6,876 nt of DNA from Streptomyces speibonae (GCA_000715605.1 KL568528.1:60045-66920), one strand, 5' to 3'; shown: positions 1 to 5,358, counted from the first letter of the stretch. Program-made: numbers and translations. Notes: generated by a model from the letters alone, not told the origin.

Positions 1-145
1 GCCAGTGGCCGGACAGATCGACGGTTTCGGCGTCGTCGGGTGCCGTGGCGGCGATCCGCGTGCCCTCGACGATCACGCGCCCGTCGTCCACGGTCCCGGT
101 GGGCAGGACCACCCGGGCACCGGTGAGAACCTTGGTGGGGGCCAT
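1..145 (-). CDS. nagA: N-acetylglucosamine-6-phosphate deacetylase, 5' end only
   Basis: Only the first 48 residues are present; the gene runs off the left edge. NagA removes the acetyl group from GlcNAc-6-phosphate in the cytoplasm, giving glucosamine-6-phosphate and acetate. The visible protein begins MAPTKVLTGARVVLP and continues through GRVIVEGTRIA to VDLSGHW. This is the small N-terminal beta-sandwich strand pattern of the amidohydrolase superfamily, which normally leads into a metal-binding HxH strand outside the window. The ATG overlaps the TGA of the upstream kinase gene by one base (TGATG), and a GGAGGT ribosome site lies 9 nt upstream, so the start is well supported. The overlap implies co-transcription and translational coupling with the kinase. 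The family call rests on a short fragment plus context. Other composite-domain amidohydrolases (such as dihydroorotase-like proteins) begin similarly, but the neighbouring ROK kinase and dre sites favour NagA. Confidence 0.82.
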   Translation of the reverse strand, partial: MAPTKVLTGARVVLPTGTVDDGRVIVEGTRIAATAPDDAETVDLSGHW

Positions 146-1098
146 CAGGTGGTTACCTCCGAGGGGTACGAGGGGCCAGTGGTGTCGATCAGGTCCCAGG
201 CGAGGAGTCCCGCGCCCAGGCATCCGGCGGTGTCCCCGAGGGCCGCGGGGACCAGGGACGGCAGCTTCTGGAAGGTCACCCGCCGCCGGACGGCCTCCCG
301 CAGGGGTGTGAACAAGGTTTCCCCCGCCTCGGCGAGCCCGCCACCGACGATCAGCGTGCGCGGGTCCAGCAGGGTGAGCGCGGTGACCAGTCCGTCGGCG
401 AGCGCGTCCACCGCGCCCTGCCACACCTGGCGGGCCCGCGCGTCCCCGGACTCGACGGCCTTGGCGCAGTCGGCGGCGTCCGCGTCCGGGTCCCCGCAGG
501 CGGCCGCCCATGCCTCGCTCACGGCGGAGGCGGAGGCGAACCGCTCCAGACAGCCGCGCTGCCCGCACGGGCAGGGAGTCCCCCCGGGCCGTACGACGAT
601 GTGGCCGATCTCGCCCGCGAAACCGTGCGCGCCGGCCTCGACCCGGCCGTCGATGCCGATGGCGCCCGCGATGCCGGTGCCCAGCGGCACGAACAGGAAG
701 CGGTCGGCGCCCCGGCCCGCCCCGATGCGGCCCTCGGCGAGTCCGCCGGTGCGCACGTCGTGGCCGAGGGCGACGGGGACGCCGCCGAGGCGCTGCGCGA
801 GCAGGGCGCGCAGCGGGACGTCGCGCCAGCCGAGGTTCGCCGCGTAGACGGCGACTCCCTCGGCCTCGTCGACGATTCCGGGGACGGCGACACCGGCGGC
901 CGAGGCGGGTACGCCGTGCCGGCGGATGCCGTGGGCGCGCAGTTCCGCCGCGAAGTCGAGGATGTCCGCGACGACCGCGTCCGCGCCGCGCTCCCGGCCG
1001 GTGGGCCGGCGGGCCTGGTGCAGCAGCTCCCCGTCCGCCCCGACCAGGGCGGCCTTCATCCCGGTGCCGCCCACGTCGAGGGCGATGACATGTTTCAC
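145..1098 (-). CDS. nagK: ROK-family sugar kinase, probable N-acetylglucosamine kinase
   Basis: A 317-residue cytoplasmic kinase that probably phosphorylates GlcNAc with ATP to GlcNAc-6-phosphate, the substrate of NagA encoded directly downstream. ROK hallmarks are in order: ATP phosphate-binding DVGGTGMK at residues 8-15; GHDVR at 112-116 with the likely catalytic base Asp114; LGTGIAGAI at 139-147; GEIGH at 162-166; the zinc motif CPCGQRGCLE at 176-185 with Cys176, Cys178, Cys183 and His166 as likely ligands; and VGGGLAE at 251-257. Many ROK kinases have Asn before the catalytic Asp, where this protein has His. The start is the GTG at 1096-1098: homology begins there (MKHVIALDVGG) and the frame upstream shows no family sequence. 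No convincing Shine-Dalgarno sequence precedes it, and the codon lies inside a parS-like palindrome. The one-base overlap with nagA and the upstream dre sites point to NagK; a glucokinase of the same family is the alternative. Confidence 0.85.
   Translation of the reverse strand: MKHVIALDVGGTGMKAALVGADGELLHQARRPTGRERGADAVVADILDFAAELRAHGIRRHGVPASAAGVAVPGIVDEAEGVAVYAANLGWRDVPLRALLAQRLGGVPVALGHDVRTGGLAEGRIGAGRGADRFLFVPLGTGIAGAIGIDGRVEAGAHGFAGEIGHIVVRPGGTPCPCGQRGCLERFASASAVSEAWAAACGDPDADAADCAKAVESGDARARQVWQGAVDALADGLVTALTLLDPRTLIVGGGLAEAGETLFTPLREAVRRRVTFQKLPSLVPAALGDTAGCLGAGLLAWDLIDTTGPSYPSEVTT
155..160 (-). promoter_or_regulatory. Ribosome binding site of nagA
   Basis: GGAGGT on the minus strand, 9 nt before the nagA ATG and inside the last codons of the kinase gene. 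It is a strong match to the anti-Shine-Dalgarno sequence, and much better than anything before the kinase's own start. NagA may therefore be translated at least as well as the kinase. Confidence 0.7.
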
Positions 1099-1106
1099 GG
1101 GAAACA
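1091..1106. promoter_or_regulatory. parS-like ParB-binding palindrome over the nagK start codon
   Basis: TGTTTCACGGGAAACA is a palindrome with perfect 6-bp arms around ACGG. It differs at one central position from the parS consensus TGTTTCACGTGAAACA (15 of 16 match), and matches 13 of 14 of the streptomycete core GTTTCACGTGAAAC. ParB binds such sites to organise and segregate the chromosome. Streptomyces carries about twenty or more copies, mostly within several hundred kilobases of oriC, and many have a mismatch. The nagK GTG (1096-1098) lies inside the palindrome, so codons 1-2 of nagK are part of it. The motif match is direct; binding is inferred. Confidence 0.6.
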
Positions 1107-1126
1107 GTGTGGACCGGGGACCCGCA

Positions 1127-1142
1127 AGAGGTCTAGTCCACT
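1127..1142 (+). promoter_or_regulatory. DasR operator (dre-like site) 1
   Basis: AGAGGTCTAGTCCACT matches the DasR-responsive element consensus ACTGGTCTAGACCACT at 13 of 16 positions, including the GGTCTAG core and the CCACT end. DasR is the GntR-family repressor of GlcNAc and chitin metabolism in Streptomyces and is released by amino-sugar phosphates. The site lies 29-44 bp upstream of the nagK start and about 75-90 bp upstream of the lipoprotein start, so it could control both divergent genes. Regulation of nagKA by DasR is established in S. coelicolor; its operation here is inferred from the match. Confidence 0.75.
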
Positions 1143-1144
1143 CA

Positions 1145-1160
1145 CGTGGTGTAGACCTTA
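1145..1160 (-). promoter_or_regulatory. Second, weaker dre-like site in opposite orientation
   Basis: GTGGTGTAGACC (1146-1157) matches the reverse complement of the dre consensus over most of its core, 11 of 16 positions overall. It mirrors site 1. Arms AGGTCTAGTCCAC (1129-1141) and GTGGTGTAGACCT (1146-1158) form an imperfect inverted repeat, 11 of 13 matching, around the 4-bp spacer TCAC. A TAAGGT hexamer on the minus strand (1155-1160) fits TANNNT and could be the nagK -10 box, with a start near 1148, although I see no good -35. DasR bound here would then cover that promoter. Confidence 0.5.
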
Positions 1161-1203
1161 TTCCGACTATCGAAAAATTTCGGACGGCGCGAGGCGTCGG
1201 GAC

Positions 1204-1208
1204 AGGGG
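1204..1208 (+). promoter_or_regulatory. Ribosome binding site of the sugar-binding lipoprotein gene
   Basis: AGGGG lies 8 nt before the GTG at 1217 and is the best purine-rich match in the leader. It decides the start: the only earlier in-frame ATG (near 1084) lies inside nagK and would put a long non-signal sequence ahead of the signal peptide. Confidence 0.5.
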
Positions 1209-1216
1209 CAAGGCAC

Positions 1217-2485
1217 GTGCAGCGGCGGGTCGGGACAAGGACGATCGCGGTGGTGTCCGCGCTGGGACTGGCAGGAGTCCTCGGCGGATGCGGCACCGGG
1301 GAGGGATCGTCGGACGTCACCCTGAGACTCGTCGCCGCGGACTACGGCACGAGCGAGGCCGACAGCTCCGAGAAGTACTGGGCCGACCTGGTCGAGGCCT
1401 ACGAGTCCGACCATCCCGGCGTGCGGATCGACGTCACCGTCCACTCCTGGAACGACGTCGACCGCGAGGTCAAGGAGATGGTCGACGCCGGTGACCCGCC
1501 GGACATGGCGCAGATCGGCGCGTACGCCGACTACGCGGCCCAGGGCAAGCTGTACAAGGCCGGCGACCTGCTCTCGATACCCGTCCAGGCGGACTTCCTC
1601 TCCCAGCTCTCCACCGCGGGCGAGGTCAACAGCGTGCAGTACGGCATGCCGTTCGCCGCGTCCACGCGCGTGCTCTTCTACAACAAGAAGCTGTTCGCCG
1701 AGGCCGGGCTCACCCCGCCCAAGACGTGGGACGAACTCGCCGCCGACGCCGAGGCGCTCAAGGAGCGGGGGGTCACGTACCCGTACGCGCTGCCGCTCGG
1801 CCCGGAGGAGGCGCAGGCCGAGACCATGCAGTGGCTGCTCAGCGGCGACGGCGGCTACACCGACCTCGCGGGCACCTACGGTATCGACTCCACGGAGAAC
1901 GTCGAGACCTTCAGCTGGCTGCGCGACGAACTGGTCGGCAAGGGCCTCACCGGCCCCGTCGCGCCCGGCAAGCTCGACCGCGCCAAGGCCTTCGAGGCGT
2001 TCGCCGCCGGGGACGTCGGCATGCTCAACGGGCATCCCTCGCTGATGGAGATGGCCCGCGAGAAGGGCGTGGAGTACGGCATGGTGCCGACGCCCGGCGC
2101 CGACGGCGAGAGCTCCGCCACGCTCGGCGTCGCCGACTGGATGATGGCCTTCAAGAAGAACGGCCACCGCGACGAGGTCGGCGACTTCCTCGACTTCGTC
2201 TACAGCGAGCAGAACGTGCTCGCCTTCTCCCGCGAGTACAACCTGCTGCCGGTCACCGGCTCCGCGTCCCGCGCGATGGCCGCGTCCGACAAGGACAAGG
2301 ACCTCAAGCCGTTCCTCGACCAGCTGCCGGCCTCGGAGCTCTATCCGGTCGGCAACACCTCCTGGGCGGCGGTCAACGCGGCGATCAAGAAGCAGATCGG
2401 CAAGGCGGTCGAGCCGGGCGGCAGCCCCGCCGGCGTCCTGGGCACGCTCCAGGCGACGGCCACGCGCGCGGAGAGCGCGCAGTAG
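1217..2485 (+). CDS. ABC-transporter sugar-binding lipoprotein (family 1 solute-binding protein)
   Basis: A 422-residue lipoprotein expected on the outer face of the membrane, where it would capture a sugar and deliver it to an ABC importer. The signal peptide has a basic start (MQRRVGTRT), a hydrophobic stretch at residues 10-22 and the lipobox LGGC with acylated Cys25. The two arginines at 3-4 leave Tat export possible, but the motif is incomplete. The mature part has the usual layout: TLRLVAADYG near the start, YGMPFAAS at 142-149, LFYNKKLFAEAGL from about 153, TWDEL, and a C-terminal hinge region with YPVGNTSWAAVN. Length is normal for the family. The ligand cannot be read from sequence. 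Position opposite nagKA, with dre-like operators between, suggests an amino sugar or chito-oligosaccharide. No permease or ATPase gene follows, so it would have to work with components encoded elsewhere, such as a shared MsiK-type ATPase. The DUF3263 gene begins 10 bp downstream. Confidence 0.88.
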   Translation: MQRRVGTRTIAVVSALGLAGVLGGCGTGEGSSDVTLRLVAADYGTSEADSSEKYWADLVEAYESDHPGVRIDVTVHSWNDVDREVKEMVDAGDPPDMAQIGAYADYAAQGKLYKAGDLLSIPVQADFLSQLSTAGEVNSVQYGMPFAASTRVLFYNKKLFAEAGLTPPKTWDELAADAEALKERGVTYPYALPLGPEEAQAETMQWLLSGDGGYTDLAGTYGIDSTENVETFSWLRDELVGKGLTGPVAPGKLDRAKAFEAFAAGDVGMLNGHPSLMEMAREKGVEYGMVPTPGADGESSATLGVADWMMAFKKNGHRDEVGDFLDFVYSEQNVLAFSREYNLLPVTGSASRAMAASDKDKDLKPFLDQLPASELYPVGNTSWAAVNAAIKKQIGKAVEPGGSPAGVLGTLQATATRAESAQ

Positions 2486-2495
2486 CCTGCTGGGC

Positions 2496-2747
2496 ATGGA
2501 CGGCACGGGGGACGGCACGGGCGACGGGCTGGGGCGGCGCGAGCGGGACATCCTCGCGTTGGAACGGCGGGGCTTCACGGGGCCCGGTGTGAAGGAACGC
2601 GCGATCCGTGAGGAGCTCGGCCTGGCGCCGGTCCGCTACTACCAGCTGCTCAACGCGCTCCTGGACGACCCCCGCGCCCTGGCCCACGACCCGGTCACGG
2701 TCAACCGCCTGCGCCGCGTCCGCGAGGCCCGCCGCTCGGAGCGTTGA
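2496..2747 (+). CDS. Small DUF3263 protein, HTH-like
   Basis: An 83-residue basic protein that I recognise as DUF3263, a small actinobacterial family of unknown function. The core runs from RRERDILALERRGF (about residues 14-27) through KERAIREELGLAPVRYYQLLNALL (about 33-56) to DPVTVNRLRRVREARR. The segment AIREELGLAPVRYYQLLN reads like a helix-turn-helix, with the second helix rich in Arg and Tyr, so nucleic-acid binding is plausible but unproven. The N-terminus DGTGDGTGDG comes from a short 12-bp tandem repeat and is probably disordered. The ATG follows the lipoprotein stop by 10 bp with only a weak GCTGGG upstream, so translation may depend on coupling with the lipoprotein gene. It converges on otsB, with a strong hairpin between them. 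Confidence 0.8.
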   Translation: MDGTGDGTGDGLGRRERDILALERRGFTGPGVKERAIREELGLAPVRYYQLLNALLDDPRALAHDPVTVNRLRRVREARRSER

Positions 2748-2771
2748 CCGCCCCGCCGCCCCTTACCGTCC

Positions 2772-2875
2772 CGAACCCGGGGCTGCGCCCCCAGATCCCT
2801 TGTCGGCCCTCCGGGCCTCGTCCGCAAACGCCGGAGGGGCTGACTTCCAGCCCCTCCGGCGCTTCAGGAGCGGGG
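2772..2875. repeat. Streptomyces-type dispersed intergenic palindromic repeat
   Basis: The stretch combines GGGGC-TGC-GCCCC (2779-2791), GGCCC-TCC-GGGCC (2805-2817), then CTCGTCCGCAAACG leading into a perfect 14-bp stem (2829-2861). I recognise this order as a repeat found in many intergenic regions of Streptomyces chromosomes, usually between gene ends. That is memory, not a search. It is non-coding and sits between two convergent genes. On the right the usual mirror of CAAACG is degraded to CGCTTCAG, so this copy looks diverged at that edge. Confidence 0.6.
2829..2861. terminator. Strong hairpin, probable bidirectional terminator
   Basis: CGCCGGAGGGGCTG (2829-2842) pairs perfectly with CAGCCCCTCCGGCG (2848-2861) across the 5-nt loop ACTTC. 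The stem is GC-rich and has no U-tract on either side, as is common for streptomycete terminators. It lies 81 bp past the DUF3263 stop and 33 bp past the otsB stop, so it can serve both converging transcripts. Confidence 0.7.
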
Positions 2876-2894
2876 GGCCGGGGGCGGGAAACCG

Positions 2895-3755
2895 TCAGGG
2901 CATCCGGTCCGCCAGGGACCGCAGCAGGCGTACGACGCCGGACGGGCCGTCGGTGATCACGTCCGCGCGTTCGCGGAGTTCCGTGACCTCCTCGCTGCCG
3001 CTGCAGACCAGGAGGCCCGGGGTGCCCGCCGCGCGGAGCTTGTCGACGGCCGTGTACGCGGCGAGGTCGCCGAGGTCGTCGCCGGCGTAGAGGACCGACT
3101 CCGCGCCGATCTCCCGGGCGTACTCCATCAGGGCGACGCCCTTGTCCATGCCCGGCGGGCGCAGCTCCAGGACCATGCGGCCGGGCTCGACGACGAGACC
3201 GTGGCGGGTGGCGAGGTCGGCGAGGGGCTCGCGCAGCGCCTCGAACGCGGCCTGCGGATCGGTGGCCCTGCGGGTGTGCACGGCCACCGCGCGGCCCTTC
3301 TCCTCGATCCACGTGCCCCGCCATGCGCCGATCCGGTCCAGCAGCCCCGGCAGCTCCGCGCGGGCGGAGGCGACACCCGGATGCGGGGCGGGCGCGGTGA
3401 CGGTGCCGGTGACGGCGTCCCAGCGCTCGGCGCCGTAGTGGCCGAGGACGACGAGGTGCTCCAGGCCGGGCACGCCGGCGAAGCCTCCGTTGCGGACCGC
3501 GACCCCCGCCGGCCGGCCCGTGACGACCGCGACCGAGGCCACCTTCGGGGCGAGCGCGGCGAGCGCGGGCACCGCCTCGGGGTGCGCGCGGGCCTGCTCG
3601 GGATCGGCCACGATCGGGGCGAGCGTCCCGTCGAAGTCGAGCCCGATCAGTGCCTTCCGGGGGCGGGAGAGGAGCGCGTCCAGTCCCTCCCGGCCGGCCT
3701 GCGTGACGGGCGTGGGCAGAGCATTCGGGTCCGTGGAATCCGTATGGCTGGCCAT
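2895..3755 (-). CDS. otsB: Trehalose-6-phosphate phosphatase
   Basis: A 286-residue cytoplasmic HAD-superfamily enzyme that removes phosphate from trehalose-6-phosphate, the second step of the OtsA-OtsB route. Motifs in order: LDFDGTLAPI from residue 39, with nucleophile Asp40 and general acid Asp42; VVTGRP at 77-82; GHYGAER at 105-111; EEKGRAVAVHTR at 151-162, typical of the trehalose-phosphatase cap; GMDKGVAL at 202-209 with Lys205; and YAGDDLGD at 223-230, the acidic Mg2+-binding motif. All expected catalytic residues are present. Length suits a stand-alone phosphatase. The ATG at 3753-3755 is the first credible start and has no good Shine-Dalgarno sequence. A TAGGTT hexamer ends 6 nt before it, suggesting leaderless transcription. 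The synthase gene lies 56 bp upstream on the same strand. Confidence 0.93.
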   Translation of the reverse strand: MASHTDSTDPNALPTPVTQAGREGLDALLSRPRKALIGLDFDGTLAPIVADPEQARAHPEAVPALAALAPKVASVAVVTGRPAGVAVRNGGFAGVPGLEHLVVLGHYGAERWDAVTGTVTAPAPHPGVASARAELPGLLDRIGAWRGTWIEEKGRAVAVHTRRATDPQAAFEALREPLADLATRHGLVVEPGRMVLELRPPGMDKGVALMEYAREIGAESVLYAGDDLGDLAAYTAVDKLRAAGTPGLLVCSGSEEVTELRERADVITDGPSGVVRLLRSLADRMP

Positions 3756-3758
3756 ACG
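3741..3758 (-). other. Inverted repeat over the otsB start codon
   Basis: On the coding strand CGTATGG (3758-3752) can pair with CCATACG (3747-3741) around a 4-nt loop, CCAG. The ATG lies in the first arm. A transcript starting upstream, for example from otsA, could fold so the start codon is paired. A leaderless mRNA starting at the ATG would lack the outer three bases of the stem. The repeat is plain; a role is speculative. Confidence 0.35.
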
Positions 3759-3761
3759 CCC

Positions 3762-3767
3762 AACCTA
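3762..3767 (-). promoter_or_regulatory. Predicted -10 box of otsB (leaderless)
   Basis: TAGGTT on the minus strand fits TANNNT and is separated from the otsB ATG by 6 nt, which would put the transcription start at the A of the ATG. The sequence from TAGGTT to ATGGC is almost identical to that before otsA. I see no clear -35 element (GCGTGC lies at 17-bp spacing). Confidence 0.45.
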
Positions 3768-3796
3768 TCCACGGTCGGCCCGTCGCACGCCTGCGC

Positions 3797-3813
3797 GACC
3801 GGCCATACCGGTC
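3797..3813. other. Short inverted repeat at the end of otsA
   Basis: GACCGG (3797-3802) and CCGGTC (3808-3813) form a perfect 6-bp stem with a 5-nt loop that overlaps the otsA stop codon. It could slow polymerase or attenuate readthrough into otsB, but it is short and has no U-tract, so a terminator call is weak. Confidence 0.3.
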
Positions 3814-5215
3814 AGTGGGACGCCGCAGCGCCGCGCAGCGCCTCCAGCTGGTCCAGGAACCAGCGGGCAGGGGGGAGCGCCGTCGCCGAGGCCACCAGGC
3901 GCTTGGTGCGGTCGGTGCGGTCGGCGGGGCTCATCGTCAGCGCCTCGTGCAGGGCGCGGGCGGTGTCCACGACGTCGTAGGGGTTGACCGTGATCGCGTC
4001 CTCGCCCAGCTCCTCGTGGGCGCCCGCCTCCCGCGACAGCACCAGCGCGCAGCCCGCGTCGGAGACGACCGGGACCTCCTTGGCGACCAGGTTCATGCCG
4101 TCGCGGATGGGGTTGACCAGGGCCACGTCCGCCAGCCGGTACGCGGCCAGCGAACGCGCGAAGTCGTCCTTCACGTGGAGGACGACCGGCCGCCAGCCGG
4201 GCGTGCCGTAGCGGGCGTTGATGTCCTCGGCGAGCCGCTGCACCTCGGCGGTGTAGTCGCGGTAGACGGCGAGGTCCTGCCGGGAGGGGTAGGCGAACGC
4301 GACGTGCACCACGCGCTCGCGCCACTCGGGGCGGTCGTCCAGGAGCTGCCGGTACGCCAGCAGGCCCCGCACGATGTTCTTCGACAGCTCGGTGCGGTCG
4401 ACCCGGACGACGGTCCGGCGCCCCTCGCCGATCTCCTCGCGCAGTGCCGCCATCCGCTCGTCGACGTCGGCCTCGTGGGAGCGGGCGCGCAGGAAGTCCG
4501 CGTCGGCGCCCAGCCCGTGCACGCCGATCCGGGTGTCGCCGAGCCCGCCCGCGAAGCGCTCGCAGCACGCGGTGAACGCGTCCGCCCAGCGCCGGGTGAG
4601 GAAGCCCAGCCGGTCGGCGCCGAGCATCCCGCGCAGCACCTGCCGCGCGATGTCGTCGGGCAGCATCGCGAAGTACTCCGGCGGGGCCCACGGCGTGTGC
4701 GAGAAGTGCCCGATGCGCAGGTCCGGGCGGAGGTCCCGGAGCAGGCCGGGGACGAGGGTCAGGTGGTAGTCCTGGACCAGCACCGCCGCGCCCCGCGCCG
4801 CCTCCTCGGCCAGCGCCTCGGCGAAGGCGCGGTTGTAGGCCTCGTACGACGCCCACCGGCGGCGGAACTCCGCGTCGAAGACCGGCTCCAGCGGCGTCTG
4901 GTAGAGCATGTGGTGCACGAACCACAGCACCGAGTTGGCGATCCCGTTGTACGCGTCCGCGTGCACGTCCGCCGGGATGTCCAGCATCCGTACGCCGTCC
5001 TCGCCGGCCCCGCGCCGCACGGCCTCGCGGTCGCCGTCGGACAGCGCCGAGCACACCCACAGCGCCCCCGCCTCAGGACCGATCGCCGACAGCCCGGACA
5101 CCAGTCCGCCGCCGCCCCGTCTGGCCCGCAGCGAGCCGTCCTCTCCCACCTCGTACGACACCGGTCCCCGGTTGGAGGCGACCAGCACCTGAGCAGCTCC
5201 GAAGCTTGCAGCCAT
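3812..5215 (-). CDS. otsA: Trehalose-6-phosphate synthase (GT20)
   Basis: A 467-residue cytoplasmic retaining glucosyltransferase making trehalose-6-phosphate from a nucleotide-activated glucose and glucose-6-phosphate. Visible motifs: ASNRGPVSY at residues 13-21; GGGGLVSGL at 34-42; [14 protein letters not shown] at 89-102; VQDYHL at 147-152; [13 protein letters not shown] at 170-182; GLGADADFL at 234-242; [10 protein letters not shown] at 271-280, with Arg274 and Lys279 equivalent to the E. coli donor-phosphate ligands Arg262 and Lys267; and [13 protein letters not shown] at 368-380. The usual VDRLDYTKG appears as VDRTELSKN, so the pocket differs from classical UDP-glucose enzymes. The S. 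venezuelae OtsA is reported to prefer GDP-glucose, and this protein may too. The ATG at 5213-5215 is preferred over a TTG three codons earlier because TAGGTT lies 7 nt before the ATG and the TTG lacks a ribosome site. Its paralogue VldE is a less likely identity because otsB is adjacent. Confidence 0.9.
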   Translation of the reverse strand: MAASFGAAQVLVASNRGPVSYEVGEDGSLRARRGGGGLVSGLSAIGPEAGALWVCSALSDGDREAVRRGAGEDGVRMLDIPADVHADAYNGIANSVLWFVHHMLYQTPLEPVFDAEFRRRWASYEAYNRAFAEALAEEAARGAAVLVQDYHLTLVPGLLRDLRPDLRIGHFSHTPWAPPEYFAMLPDDIARQVLRGMLGADRLGFLTRRWADAFTACCERFAGGLGDTRIGVHGLGADADFLRARSHEADVDERMAALREEIGEGRRTVVRVDRTELSKNIVRGLLAYRQLLDDRPEWRERVVHVAFAYPSRQDLAVYRDYTAEVQRLAEDINARYGTPGWRPVVLHVKDDFARSLAAYRLADVALVNPIRDGMNLVAKEVPVVSDAGCALVLSREAGAHEELGEDAITVNPYDVVDTARALHEALTMSPADRTDRTKRLVASATALPPARWFLDQLEALRGAAASH

Positions 5216-5222
5216 ACGCCTC

Positions 5223-5228
5223 AACCTA
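5223..5228 (-). promoter_or_regulatory. Predicted -10 box of otsA (leaderless)
   Basis: TAGGTT on the minus strand lies 7 nt before the otsA ATG, so the transcript would begin at or within a base of the start codon. A TTGAGG (5244-5249) resembles a -35 box, but the 15-bp spacing is short. No Shine-Dalgarno sequence precedes the ATG, which agrees with leaderless translation. Confidence 0.45.
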
Positions 5229-5344
5229 GCCCGGCCCCCTGAACCTCAAACGTGCCGGTGCGTCACCTCGGTGGCGATTTGGTCACGCGGGTTGTGTGGG
5301 AGTTGTGAACGAGAGGAGGATGCGTGGTGCGCATTTCAACATCT

Positions 5345-5353
5345 GGGGGGTGG
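5345..5353 (+). promoter_or_regulatory. Ribosome binding site of the PASTA-like lipoprotein gene
   Basis: A purine run, GGGGGGTGG, ends about 5 nt before the ATG at 5359 and is the best support for that start. A better AGGAGG at 5314-5319 touches an in-frame ATG at 5320 with no spacing, and starting there would put polar residues before the signal peptide. Confidence 0.4.
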
Positions 5354-5358
5354 GCGCC

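Noticed and set aside
2496..2530. Short tandem repeat GACGGCACGGG at the DUF3263 gene start as a regulatory or slippage repeat
   Set aside because: Two and a half 12-bp units keep the reading frame and encode DGTGDGTGDG; this looks like simple GC-rich coding sequence.
1142..2578. Long minus-strand open frame opposite the sugar-binding lipoprotein gene (478 codons)
   Set aside because: It is a shadow produced by high GC content. Composition is Arg/Gly/Val-rich with no family motifs, and the opposite strand carries a clear lipoprotein.
3846..3861. dre-like inverted repeat GCTGGTCC...AACCAGC inside otsA
   Set aside because: It lacks the TCTAGA core and is explained by codons for the C-terminal segment [10 protein letters not shown].
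5222..5224. TTG three codons upstream as the otsA start
   Set aside because: No ribosome site is placed for it; it overlaps the predicted -10 box, and the ATG matches the arrangement seen at otsB.
3815..5242. Long plus-strand open frame opposite otsA (475 codons)
   Set aside because: Same artefact; otsA shows full GT20 motifs on the other strand and this frame has no recognisable domain.
5320..5322. Upstream ATG with AGGAGG as the start of the PASTA-like lipoprotein
   Set aside because: The AGGAGG touches the ATG with no spacing, and the added residues would place non-signal sequence before a good signal peptide.
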